Assembly: GCF_002211285.1 (NCBI RefSeq)
Contig: NZ_LOKX01000035.1
Coordinates: forward strand, 1 to 64,000
DNA length: 64,000 nt
DNA from: Rhizobium sp. R635
Lineage (GTDB): Bacteria > Pseudomonadota > Alphaproteobacteria > Rhizobiales > Rhizobiaceae
Reading direction: 5' to 3'
Both the position numbers and the translations under genes were made by a program. The notes below the pieces were generated by a model that did not search any database, had not been told where the DNA came from, and saw nothing but the letters and a program-made list of their open reading frames with translations. Every line of letters starts with the position of its first letter. The stretch's first letter is position 1. This document shows, in pieces, positions 35,831 to 47,127 of the stretch.

Positions 35831-36586
35831 ATGCTTGAAATCAGAAACCTCCATGCTCGCATCGCCGAAGACGGCACCGAGATCATCCGTGGCCTGAACC
35901 TGACGGTTAAGGCCGGCGAAGTCGCCGCGATCATGGGGCCGAACGGCTCCGGCAAGTCGACGCTCTCCTATGTGCTGTCCGGCCGCGAAGACTATGAAGT
36001 GACCGAAGGCGACATCCTCTATAACGGTGAGAGCATTCTCGAGCTCGATCCGGCCGAACGCGCTGCCAAGGGCATCTTCCTCGCTTTCCAGTATCCGGTC
36101 GAAATCCCGGGCGTCGCCACCATGCAGTTCCTGAAGGTGGCGATGAACGAGCAGCGCAAGGCGCGCGGCGAGGACGAGCTGACGACGCCGGATTTCATGC
36201 GCCGCGTCAAGGAAGCTGCGGCCAAGCTGCAGATCAACACCGAAATGCTGAAGCGCCCGCTCAACGTCGGCTTCTCCGGCGGGGAAAAGAAGCGCGCCGA
36301 GATCCTGCAGATGGCGCTGCTCGAGCCGAAGCTCTGCGTGCTCGACGAAACCGATTCCGGCCTCGATATCGACGCGCTGAAGATCGTCGCCGATGGCGTC
36401 AACGCGCTGCGTTCTCCGGATCGCGCCGTCGTCGTCATCACCCACTACCAGCGCCTGCTCGATTACATCGTGCCTGATACCGTCCACGTTCTCTACAAGG
36501 GCCAGGTGATCAAGTCGGGCGACAAGACGCTGGCGCATGAGCTGGAAGCCAATGGTTACGCCGACATCATCGGCGCGGCGGCCTGA
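35831..36586 (+). CDS. sufC: Fe-S assembly ATPase SufC
   Basis: 251 residues. ABC-type ATPase of the SufBC2D scaffold. Walker A is GPNGSGKST, the signature GFSGGEKKRAEI and Walker B CVLDETDSGLDIDAL (the SufC-specific DETDSGLD). The start at 35831 (MLEIRNLHARI) has AGGAAG upstream and is preferred to an ATG six codons earlier at 35813. Confidence 0.97.
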   Translation: MLEIRNLHARIAEDGTEIIRGLNLTVKAGEVAAIMGPNGSGKSTLSYVLSGREDYEVTEGDILYNGESILELDPAERAAKGIFLAFQYPVEIPGVATMQFLKVAMNEQRKARGEDELTTPDFMRRVKEAAAKLQINTEMLKRPLNVGFSGGEKKRAEILQMALLEPKLCVLDETDSGLDIDALKIVADGVNALRSPDRAVVVITHYQRLLDYIVPDTVHVLYKGQVIKSGDKTLAHELEANGYADIIGAAA

Positions 36587-36610
36587 GTTCGGGTGGAAAG
36601 GACGACGTCC

Positions 36611-37885
36611 ATGAACATGCAGACGACGAGCCGCCTGACCGTGGCCGAAGCGGCGCTGATCGAAGCCTTCAACCAGCAGATCGGCGATCTGCCGGGCAAC
36701 GGCGCGGTGACGGCGTTGCGCGACCGGCTTCTCGACGACCTCAAGCAAGCCGGCCTGCCGACGCGCCGCATCGAAGCGTGGCATTATACCGACCTCAAGA
36801 ATCTTCTGCGCACCGTTCCGCCGCAGGCCGGTGATGCCGGCTCCGAGGCTCTGGAGCCGCTCGTTGCCGATTCCGCCGTGCTGGCGGTGATCCAGGGCCA
36901 TTCCAACCAGAAGGCCGCTGCCGCCGGCCTCGGCATTTCGACCTATTCCGAACGTCTGCTCGACGGCTCCGCCGCGGAAAGGCTCGATGCTCTCGGCAGC
37001 GACGACGCGATCGGCCGCATCAATGGCAGCTTCGTGCGCGACGGCTATGTCGTGGATGTGCCAGCCGATACCGAGCTCGAAAACCCGCTTGAAATCCAGT
37101 TCGTTCACGCCGGCGGCCAGACGCATACGCGCCTTCCCGTTTCCTTCGGCGCCAACGTCAAGGCGACCGTCATCGAGCGTCACCGTGCGGTGACCGGCGA
37201 TTCAGCGCTGGTGTCCCACATCAGTGACATCACGGTCGGCGAGGGCACGGAGCTGACCTGGATCATCCTGCAGCAGCAGGGCGCCGAGGATACGCATCTC
37301 GGCCAGATCCGCGTCGATCTCGGCACCAACGCCAAGCTCCGCCTGTTCGTCATCAATGCGGGCGGTAAGCTGGTGCGCCAGGAGCTACACATCAAGGTGA
37401 CGGGCGAGGGTGCCGATCTGACGCTGCGCGGCATCAACCTGCTCGGAGCCGAAAGCCACACCGACGTGACGATGGTGCTCGGCCATGACGTGCCGCATAC
37501 CGGCTCGACCGAGGTGATCCGCAACGTTGTCTTCGACCGTGCCAAGGGTGTCTTCCAGGGCATGATCCGGGTCGCGCCCGATGCGCAGAAGACCGACGCC
37601 AAGATGGCCTGCAATACGCTGCTGATGTCCGACGATGCCGAGTTTTCGGTCAAGCCCGAGCTCGAAATCTTCGCCGACGACGTGCAGTGCGGCCACGGCG
37701 CGACAGTGACCGATATCGACGCCAACCATCTCTACTACCTGATGGCGCGCGGTATTCCGGAGAACAAGGCGCGGGCGATGCTCGTCAATGCCTTCGTCGC
37801 CGAAATCGTCGAGGAACTGGAAGACGAAGCCTTGGTCGAAGCGCTGGAAAGCGTGATTTCGGCCTGGCTCGAAAAGCACGCCTGA
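36611..37885 (+). CDS. sufD: Fe-S assembly protein SufD
   Basis: 424 residues. Partner of SufB in the scaffold heterodimer and needed for iron entry. The C-terminal beta-helix signatures are DDVQCGHGATVTDIDANHLYYLMARGIPENKARAMLVNAF and RIDLGTNAKLRLFVINAGGKLVRQELHI-like. It starts 24 bases after sufC with GGAAAGGA upstream. Confidence 0.97.
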   Translation: MNMQTTSRLTVAEAALIEAFNQQIGDLPGNGAVTALRDRLLDDLKQAGLPTRRIEAWHYTDLKNLLRTVPPQAGDAGSEALEPLVADSAVLAVIQGHSNQKAAAAGLGISTYSERLLDGSAAERLDALGSDDAIGRINGSFVRDGYVVDVPADTELENPLEIQFVHAGGQTHTRLPVSFGANVKATVIERHRAVTGDSALVSHISDITVGEGTELTWIILQQQGAEDTHLGQIRVDLGTNAKLRLFVINAGGKLVRQELHIKVTGEGADLTLRGINLLGAESHTDVTMVLGHDVPHTGSTEVIRNVVFDRAKGVFQGMIRVAPDAQKTDAKMACNTLLMSDDAEFSVKPELEIFADDVQCGHGATVTDIDANHLYYLMARGIPENKARAMLVNAFVAEIVEELEDEALVEALESVISAWLEKHA

Positions 37886-37897
37886 TCGGATATATCG

Positions 37898-39139
37898 ATG
37901 GACAAGATAGCAGCGGCCACTGAATACGACGTCGAAGCCATCCGCCGGGATTTCCCGATCCTGGCGGAGAAGGTGCACGGCAAGCCGCTGGTCTATCTCG
38001 ACAACGGCGCGTCGGCGCAGAAGCCGCAGGTGGTGATCGACGCCATTTCGCATGCCTATTCACATGAATATGCCAATGTGCATCGCGGCCTCCACTACCT
38101 CTCGAATGCCGCAACCGATGCCTACGAGGCGGCGCGCGAGAAGGTCCGCCGTTTCCTCAATGCGCCTTCGGTCAACGACATCGTCTTCACCAAGAATTCG
38201 ACGGAGGCGATCAACACCGTCGCTTATGGCTGGGGCATGCCCAAGATCGGCGAGGGTGACGAGATCGTTCTGACGATCATGGAGCACCATTCCAACATCG
38301 TGCCGTGGCACTTCATCCGCGAACGGCAGGGCGCCAAGCTCGTCTGGGTTCCCGTCGACGATGAAGGCGCCCTCCATATCGAGGATTTCGAGAAGAGCCT
38401 GACGGAGCGAACCAAGCTGGTCGCCATCACTCATATGTCGAATGCGCTCGGTACGATCGTTCCCGTCAAGGAGGTCTGCCGCATCGCTCACGAACGTGGC
38501 ATTCCCGTGCTGATCGACGGCAGCCAGGGTGCCGTGCATCTGCCCGTCGACGTGCAGGACATCGATTGCGACTGGTACGTGATGACCGGGCACAAACTCT
38601 ACGGTCCGTCGGGCATCGGTGTGCTCTACGGCAAGAAGGAACGGCTCTCCCAGATGCGCCCCTTCCAGGGCGGCGGCGAGATGATCTTCGAGGTCGCCGA
38701 GGACGCCGTCACCTACAACGACCCGCCGCATCGCTTCGAGGCCGGCACGCCGCCGATCGTCCAGGCGATCGGGCTCGGCTACGCGCTCGACTATATGGAG
38801 AAGGTCGGCCGGGAGGCGATTGCCCGCCATGAGGCCGATCTTGCGGCTTACGCGGCCGAGCGCCTCAGATCGGTCAATTCGCTGCGGATGTTCGGGACGG
38901 CGCCCGAGAAGGGGAGCATCTTCTCCTTCGAACTCGCCGGCATCCATGCCCATGACGTTTCGATGGTGATCGACCGGCAGGGGGTCGCGGTGCGGGCCGG
39001 CACGCATTGCGCCATGCCGCTCTTGAAACGCTTCGGCGTCACCTCCACATGCCGAGCATCGTTCGGCATGTACAATACCCGCGCCGAGGTCGATGCGCTG
39101 GCCGATGCGCTTGAATATGCGCGCAAGTTCTTTGCCTGA
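37898..39139 (+). CDS. sufS: Cysteine desulfurase SufS (class II)
   Basis: 413 residues. Supplies sulfur to SufB, usually through SufE. The PLP lysine lies in VMTGHKLYGPSGIGVLYGK and the catalytic cysteine in VRAGTHCAMPLLKRFGV, the class II (SufS/CsdA) pattern. N-terminal FPILAEKVHGKPLVYLDNGASAQKP is typical. It follows sufD by 12 bases. No sufE or sufU is visible in the window. Confidence 0.97.
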   Translation: MDKIAAATEYDVEAIRRDFPILAEKVHGKPLVYLDNGASAQKPQVVIDAISHAYSHEYANVHRGLHYLSNAATDAYEAAREKVRRFLNAPSVNDIVFTKNSTEAINTVAYGWGMPKIGEGDEIVLTIMEHHSNIVPWHFIRERQGAKLVWVPVDDEGALHIEDFEKSLTERTKLVAITHMSNALGTIVPVKEVCRIAHERGIPVLIDGSQGAVHLPVDVQDIDCDWYVMTGHKLYGPSGIGVLYGKKERLSQMRPFQGGGEMIFEVAEDAVTYNDPPHRFEAGTPPIVQAIGLGYALDYMEKVGREAIARHEADLAAYAAERLRSVNSLRMFGTAPEKGSIFSFELAGIHAHDVSMVIDRQGVAVRAGTHCAMPLLKRFGVTSTCRASFGMYNTRAEVDALADALEYARKFFA

Positions 39140-39151
39140 GGAGTGTCCGTA

Positions 39152-39532
39152 ATGAGCCTGGACGAAAGCGAACAGAAGATCGACGTGCGCGAAGGCATCG
39201 TGCATTCGAGTATCCCGGCCGAGGAACTGGCGCGGCTCAGCGACGACGTCATCAGCGCGCTGAAGACCGTCTACGACCCGGAAATCCCGGCCGATATCTT
39301 CGAACTTGGTCTGATCTACAAGATCGACATCGAGGACGACCGGATGGTGAAGATCATGATGACGCTGACCGCGCCCGGCTGCCCGGTCGCCGGCGAGATG
39401 CCAGGCTGGGTCGAAAATGCCGTCGGGGCCGTCGAGGGCGTGTCGGGCGTCGAAGTCGAAATGACCTTCGACCCGCCGTGGACGCCGGACCGTATGTCGG
39501 AAGAGGCGCAGGTTGCCGTCGGCTGGTACTGA
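39152..39532 (+). CDS. SUF-associated DUF59/MIP18 family protein (SufT-like)
   Basis: 126 residues with the DUF59 core TVYDPEIPADIFELGLIYKIDIEDD and LTAPGCPVAGEMPGWVENAV (conserved cysteine). Homologues (SufT, PaaD, MIP18) help mature Fe-S proteins. GAGGAG lies ahead of the ATG at 39152, 12 bases after the sufS stop. Confidence 0.94.
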   Translation: MSLDESEQKIDVREGIVHSSIPAEELARLSDDVISALKTVYDPEIPADIFELGLIYKIDIEDDRMVKIMMTLTAPGCPVAGEMPGWVENAVGAVEGVSGVEVEMTFDPPWTPDRMSEEAQVAVGWY

Positions 39533-39639
39533 GTGGCCCTGGTCCAGTGCCGAGGTATTGATCCGTTTACCTCGGACGACTACATTTTGAATCACGAAGC
39601 GCCGGATCTTGACCCCGGTTGCGGAAGGAGAAAAAGCCG

Positions 39640-40023
39640 ATGGGCTTTGCAGTGATGAGCATGACGGATGGGGCTGCGGCCCGCGTCAAGGCGATCGTCG
39701 AGAATTCCGGGCCGGAAGCCAAGGGCATTCGCGTCGGCATCAAGAAGGGCGGCTGCGCCGGGATGGAATATACCATCGACCTCGTGACCGAGCCGAATGC
39801 CAAGGACGACCTGATCGAGCACGAGGGCGCCAGGGTCTGGGTCGAACCTTCGGCCGTGCTCTATCTGCTCGGCACCGAAATGGGCTTCGAGCAGACGACG
39901 CTGCGCTCCGGCTTCACCTTTACCAATCCGAACCAGACATCGGCCTGCGGCTGTGGCGAATCCGTCGAACTGAAGCCCGCCGATCTCGCCGCACAGCGCC
40001 AGAGCGAGCCGGCGCACTCCTGA
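39640..40023 (+). CDS. sufA: A-type Fe-S carrier protein (SufA/IscA/HesB family)
   Basis: 127 residues from ATG 39640 with GGAAGGAG upstream. The three cluster-ligating cysteines are present: KKGGCAGMEY and the C-terminal SACGCGES. It receives clusters from SufBCD and passes them to apo-proteins. It is the last suf gene, 107 bases after the DUF59 gene. Confidence 0.96.
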   Translation: MGFAVMSMTDGAAARVKAIVENSGPEAKGIRVGIKKGGCAGMEYTIDLVTEPNAKDDLIEHEGARVWVEPSAVLYLLGTEMGFEQTTLRSGFTFTNPNQTSACGCGESVELKPADLAAQRQSEPAHS

Positions 40024-40083
40024 CGGCCGTCCAGATCAACGGAAAATTCTCTGCCACTAATCGCTGGTGAAGAACCGGTGTGC

Positions 40084-40386
40084 TCAGTCGCGCTTGATGC
40101 TCATGAGCATTTCCCACATGTCGGCGCCGGTCTCGAAGACCACGGCATTTGCCTTGTAGCTCTGCTCGGCGTCGATCAGGTCCGTCAGTTCGGTAGCGGG
40201 ATCGACATCCGAATCCGTCGGGCTGACGATGGCCTGGACGCCTGATACGGTGGAGGTGAGGCTGGTGTTCAGCTTGGCATAGCCCGGCGTGCCGCTGTTT
40301 GCGATATTGTTGGCAATCGCGCTTACCCGCGTCGTCTGCGCCTGCATTCCCGAAAGAGCAATGTTGGTGATGCCGGATATGCTCAT
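40084..40386 (-). CDS. Flagellar basal-body rod-like short protein (FlgC-type ends)
   Basis: 100 residues. The N-terminus (GITNIALSGMQAQTTRVSAIANNIANSGTPGYAKL) is the Flg_bb_rod domain and the C-terminus (LTDLIDAEQSYKANAVVFETGADMWEMLMSIKRD) the matching rod C-terminal domain. FlgC proper is about 140 residues, so the central part is short. No other flagellar gene is near; the main flagellar cluster must be elsewhere. It may be a relic or a specialised paralogue. Confidence 0.8.
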   Translation of the reverse strand: MSISGITNIALSGMQAQTTRVSAIANNIANSGTPGYAKLNTSLTSTVSGVQAIVSPTDSDVDPATELTDLIDAEQSYKANAVVFETGADMWEMLMSIKRD

Positions 40387-40540
40387 CAGCCGTGTCTCCA
40401 GATCTGAATAGAACGCTTTTACCCGCTATGGCTTAGGGAATGCTGAAAGCGTTGCGTTAGCAAAGACCTATCGGCGCGCGCATCGTGCTGCGCACCTGTT
40501 CCGAACTGAAACGGGAAGGTGGCTGGCGCGCGGCGGCTTC

Positions 40541-41581
40541 CTATCGCGACGCCACCCAGTCGTGCCAGTCGCTTTCGTTGCCGTTGAAGACATTGAGGTC
40601 GATCTTGCCGTCGACGCCGTCGGAGAGGCCGGAGCCGGAATACTGCCAGAAGACCCACTTGCGGCCGGGATAGACCTTGGAGGGGTGGGCGGCGACCGAG
40701 CGCAGCCAGAAGGGATAATTGAGCAGTTCGCCCTTCAGATTGTCGCGGTAGAAGTCCGGTGCGGTGTAGATGATCGGGCGCTGGCCATAGTGGCGTTCCA
40801 CCTTGTCCAGGAACACCTGCATCTTCTCCAGAACGCGCTTGCGGGAGATTCTTTGGCTGCAGCTCGACTCACCGTTCCATTCGACATCGATGACGGGCGG
40901 AAGCGCGTTGGCTTCCCTTGGAACGTTGCGGATGAACCAGTCGGCCTGTTCGCCGGCTGTCCGGCACCAGTAGAAGAAGTGATAGGCGCCGTGCTTCAGG
41001 CCGGCTTCCCTGGCGCGGCGCCAGTTCTTCTTGAACATCGGATCGAGGTGATCGCCGCCGTCCGTCGCCTTGATGTAGACGAAGTTGGCTCCCTGCTGCC
41101 GCAGCGTCTCCCAATCGATCTCGCCCTGCCAGCGCGACACGTCGACGCCATGTACGGCAAGCTTTCTCGGCGAAGTCCTGCCGAAGTTGATCGGCTTGGC
41201 ATCACGGAAACGGTGGCCATAAATGCGCGAGCGCGTCGGGGATTTCGGGCCCGCATCCGGGTCGATCCCCGGATTCTCAGGCATGAGCATCGCGACCGGC
41301 CTTTCCGTCGGCATCGGCATGCCGACGGCCCCGTTGGCCGGCACGAGGGCCTGCGGCTCCGGAACAGGTCCGGTCCAGCTCAGCGCTTCCTGCCGCGGGC
41401 TGGTTTGTGGCGCGGGATCGCCCACGGCCGCAGCCGGTATCGGGCCGCTCGGCTTAGCGATGGCATTGGTGGTTTCCGACGACGCCACAGGGGTGAGCAC
41501 ATCTTCGGCGCCGGAGCTCGTTGAGCATCCCGACAGGATCAGGGCGGCGAGGAGAATTGCTGGTACAGCCGATGGACGCAT
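40541..41581 (-). CDS. Lipoprotein glycoside hydrolase family 25 (lysozyme)
   Basis: 346 residues. A lipoprotein signal (MRPSAVPAILLAALILSGC) anchors it to the envelope. A ~100-residue Pro/Ala-rich linker precedes a GH25 domain: GVDVSRWQGEIDWETLRQQG, FVYIKATDGGDHLDPMF, GAYHFFYWCRT and VIDVEWNGESSC (catalytic Asp/Glu pair), ending YPGRKWVFWQYSGSG. It cleaves the MurNAc-GlcNAc bond. A housekeeping or cell-wall-remodelling role is likely. Confidence 0.92.
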   Translation of the reverse strand: MRPSAVPAILLAALILSGCSTSSGAEDVLTPVASSETTNAIAKPSGPIPAAAVGDPAPQTSPRQEALSWTGPVPEPQALVPANGAVGMPMPTERPVAMLMPENPGIDPDAGPKSPTRSRIYGHRFRDAKPINFGRTSPRKLAVHGVDVSRWQGEIDWETLRQQGANFVYIKATDGGDHLDPMFKKNWRRAREAGLKHGAYHFFYWCRTAGEQADWFIRNVPREANALPPVIDVEWNGESSCSQRISRKRVLEKMQVFLDKVERHYGQRPIIYTAPDFYRDNLKGELLNYPFWLRSVAAHPSKVYPGRKWVFWQYSGSGLSDGVDGKIDLNVFNGNESDWHDWVASR

Positions 41582-41705
41582 GAGAACCTGCACGCAAAAC
41601 AAAGATCGATGGCAACATTCCTACCGGAGAAAAATCGCCCATTTTGAATTGCTAACAGAGACTTGCTAAGAAAGGTTAAATTTGAACCTTGTGCCGTGAA
41701 GTAGC

Positions 41706-41771
41706 TGCCCCTCACCCTAACCGTCTCCCCGTTAGAACGGGGAGAAGGTGGCGGCAGCCGGATGAGGGGCA
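41706..41771. repeat. RIME-like cruciform intergenic repeat
   Basis: Outer arms TGCCCCTCA (41706-41714) and TGAGGGGCA (41763-41771) enclose a perfect inner hairpin TCTCCCCGTT / AACGGGGAGA (41724-41745). This is the layout of Rhizobium intergenic mosaic elements, present in many copies in these genomes. Confidence 0.75.
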
Positions 41772-41841
41772 AGCGTCGGCGATCAATACGCAGCAGATCC
41801 TCGGCACAAAAACGAGGACGAAGTCATCAACAAGCTGAAAT

Positions 41842-41862
41842 CCCTCCCAAATTGTGGGAGGG
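41842..41862 (-). terminator. Hairpin terminator of the gcv operon
   Basis: CCCTCCCA / TGGGAGGG stem about 15 bases beyond the gcvP stop on the minus strand. The U-tract is weak (ATTTC). Confidence 0.6.
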
Positions 41863-41874
41863 GTTTGCCGAATG

Positions 41875-44738
<2,864 letters not shown>

Positions 44739-44739
<1 letters not shown>

Positions 44740-45101
44740 TACGCGATGAGCTCCTTGTAGGCGGCCTCGTCGAGCAGGCCATCGGCATCGGCGGGGTTCT
44801 TGAGCTTCAGCTTGAAGAACCAGCCGGCGCCCTGCGGATCGGAGTTGATGAGGGAAGGATCGGCGACGATCGCCTCGTTGACCTCGGTGATCTCGCCGTC
44901 GAGCGGACAATAGACCTCGGAGGCGGCCTTGACGGATTCGACGGTTGCTGCGTCGTCGTTCTTGGCGAAGCTCTTGCCGACTTCGGGCAGTTCGACGAAA
45001 ACGAGGTCGCCCAACTGTTCGACGGCAAAGGAGGTGATGCCGACGGTTGCGACATCGCCGTCAAGCTGGAGCCATTCATGTTCAGCGGTAAATTTCAGCA
45101 T
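44739..45101 (-). CDS. gcvH: Glycine cleavage system H protein
   Basis: 120 residues. Carries the lipoyl arm on the lysine in ATVESVKAASEVYCPLDGEI-type sequence (VESVKAAS). EHEWLQLDGDVATVGITSFAVEQLGDLVFVELPEVG is the usual fold. Its lipoylation depends on LipB, encoded at 59814-60521. It lies 27 bases after gcvT and is coupled to gcvP. Confidence 0.98.
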
Positions 45102-45128
45102 GGAAATATCCTCTCGGAAAACAGGGTT

Positions 45129-46265
45129 TCAGCGTTTGTAGGTCGGCGTAACGAAGGGCAGGGCGGAGACGGTGACGGGCAGGAACTTGCCGCGTACCTC
45201 TGCATAGACAAGGGTTCCCACCGCGGAATGGGAAACAGGCACGTAGCCCATGGCGACGGGGCCTTCGACGGAGGGGCCGAAGCCGCCTGATGTGACTTCG
45301 CCGACTTCGACCGTGCCCTCGGCATCGGCATAAAGCTTGGCATGGCCGCGCACCGGCGCCTTGCCTTCCGGCTTCAAGCCGACGCGGCGGCGGGCGGCGC
45401 CGTTTTCGAGTTCGGAGAGGATGCGGCCGGAGCCGGGGAAACCGCCGGCGCGTGCGCCACCCGCGCGCCGCGCCTTCTGCATGGCCCATTCGAGGGCTGC
45501 CTCGACCGGCGAGGTGGTGGTGTCGATATCGTTGCCATAAAGGCAGAGCCCGGCTTCCAGGCGCAGGGAATCGCGGGCGCCGAGGCCGATCGCCTGGACG
45601 TCGGGATGCTCGAGCAACCGCATGGTGACATCCACGGCCTTGTCCGATGGAACCGAGATTTCGAAGCCGTCCTCGCCGCTGTAGCCCGAGCGCGAGACCA
45701 GACAGGAAACATCGTGCAGGCGGCAGTGGCGCACGTCCATGAATTTCATTGCCGCCACATCGGCCCAGAGTTCCGCCAGAACCTCGACGGCGCGCGGTCC
45801 CTGCAGCGCGATCAGGGAGCGGTCCAACAGGGTGATGTCGCACCGGTCGCCGATATGGGTCTGCAGATGGAGGAGATCTGCCTCCTTGCAGGCAGCATTG
45901 ACGACGACGAACAGATGGTTGTCGAGATGGGTGATCATCAGGTCGTCGAGAATGCCGCCGGTCTCGTCGGTGAAGAAGCCGTAACGCTGGCGGCCTTCGG
46001 CAAGGCCGAGGATATCGACGGGGACCAGGCTTTCCAGCGCCAGGGCGGCATCCTCGTAGCTGCCGGATTTCGCCTTCACGATGACTTGGCCCATGTGAGA
46101 GACATCGAAGATGCCGGCTGCGGTGCGGGTTTGAAGATGTTCCTTCATGACGCCGGCTGGATATTGCACCGGCATGTCATAGCCCGCGAACGGCACCATG
46201 CGGGCGCCGAGCGAAAGATGCAGGGCATGCAGCGGGGTTTTCTTCAGGGCAGCAGTATCGTCCAA
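45129..46265 (-). CDS. gcvT: Glycine cleavage system aminomethyltransferase (T protein)
   Basis: 378 residues from a TTG at 46265, which has GGAGG at proper distance; an in-frame ATG ten codons upstream lacks this. It releases ammonia and forms 5,10-methylene-THF from the aminomethyl-lipoyl group. LHLSLGARMVPFAGYDMPVQYPAGVMKEH, FDVSHMGQV and SRSGYSGEDGFEISVP (folate site) are conserved. It is the first gene after the glycine riboswitch. Confidence 0.96.
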   Translation of the reverse strand: MDDTAALKKTPLHALHLSLGARMVPFAGYDMPVQYPAGVMKEHLQTRTAAGIFDVSHMGQVIVKAKSGSYEDAALALESLVPVDILGLAEGRQRYGFFTDETGGILDDLMITHLDNHLFVVVNAACKEADLLHLQTHIGDRCDITLLDRSLIALQGPRAVEVLAELWADVAAMKFMDVRHCRLHDVSCLVSRSGYSGEDGFEISVPSDKAVDVTMRLLEHPDVQAIGLGARDSLRLEAGLCLYGNDIDTTTSPVEAALEWAMQKARRAGGARAGGFPGSGRILSELENGAARRRVGLKPEGKAPVRGHAKLYADAEGTVEVGEVTSGGFGPSVEGPVAMGYVPVSHSAVGTLVYAEVRGKFLPVTVSALPFVTPTYKR

Positions 46266-46349
46266 AAGACGCCTCCGGGGTTTGCGCCTTTTCACGAAGG
46301 CGCGGGCTCAAATCTGAAGGGCGCGGCTGCGCACTTCTCTCCTGAGCCC

Positions 46350-46506
46350 CCTCTGTCCCTTTGCCTGAGATTGTTATCCCTTCGGCGAGCGTTTCGAGAA
46401 CGCTTCTCTCCAGAGTTCCGTCTGCCCCTTGCTGGTCCTTTTGCCTGAGAGTTTCCGGGGCGGTTGCTCCTTCGGCACCGGTGGCGAAAGCACCGGATTC
46501 TCCCAA
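46350..46506 (-). ncRNA. Tandem glycine riboswitch controlling gcvTHP
   Basis: Two aptamers are seen on the minus strand: the first about 46506-46432 (GGGAGAATCCGG, GCCGAAGGAGCAA, AACTCTCAGGCAAAAGGACC) and the second about 46415-46350 (GGAGAGAAGCG, GCCGAAGGGATAACAA, TCTCAGGCAAAGGGAC). The paired GCCGAAGG and CTCAGGCAAAGG motifs are diagnostic. The layout is the classic cooperative two-aptamer ON switch that turns on glycine cleavage when glycine is high. The ~85 bases to gcvT hold the expression platform. Confidence 0.95.
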
Positions 46507-46673
46507 CATGGTTGGCGCAATTATCCGGCGGGCTAGGCGCTTGGCAAGACCAAATGTCGTGACCTGACAAATTTTTGTCGCCATAGTCAGGGAACGGCGG
46601 CAACCTGCGGCAAATCTGCTTTTGCATTCGGCAGGGAAACCGGCTATCGCGACATGCTGTTGAAGGGGATCTC

Positions 46674-47054
46674 ATGCGGCGGACCGGACTGAAAGCGACG
46701 CTCTTCCTGCGCATGCTTTGCGCATTGAGCCTGCTTTTTCTCGGCTTTGCCCATCAGGCGCCGCAGGCTGTCGCTTCCGAAGGTTATGACGCAGCCGCCT
46801 ATATGCTGCCGGACGGCAGCTTTGCCTCCCTCTGCGTGACGGTAAAGGACGACGACGGCAAGACCGTCGCCTTCAAGCCCAATTGCGAAGCTTGCCGGCT
46901 TTCGGCCTCGGTCATCCTGCCGATGCCGGATGCGGGCTCCTGGCTCGCGCGCAAACTCGCCTCGCTGAACAACGCGCCCAATGAGACCGCCGCGATAGCC
47001 GGCGCCAGCGCCGTCAGCCGGGCAAATTCCCGCGCGCCTCCCATCCCCGTCTGA
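46674..47054 (+). CDS. Small secreted cysteine-containing protein (DUF2946-like)
   Basis: 126 residues. A signal sequence (MRRTGLKATLFLRMLCALSLLFLGF) precedes a short mature part with CVTVKDDDGKTVAFKPNCEACRLSASVILPMP. The CxxC motif followed by a proline-rich hydrophobic run resembles DUF2946 proteins, which are commonly found next to copper genes. GAAGGGGA precedes the ATG. The next gene, 73 bases on, encodes copper-binding domains, which supports a metal link. Family assignment is tentative. Confidence 0.7.
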   Translation: MRRTGLKATLFLRMLCALSLLFLGFAHQAPQAVASEGYDAAAYMLPDGSFASLCVTVKDDDGKTVAFKPNCEACRLSASVILPMPDAGSWLARKLASLNNAPNETAAIAGASAVSRANSRAPPIPV

Positions 47055-47127
47055 TCTTCCTCCGCAATCTGAATGCAACATGCCGGTCCGCCTGAGAGAA
47101 GTGCTGCGGCCGGCGAGGAGATATCCG

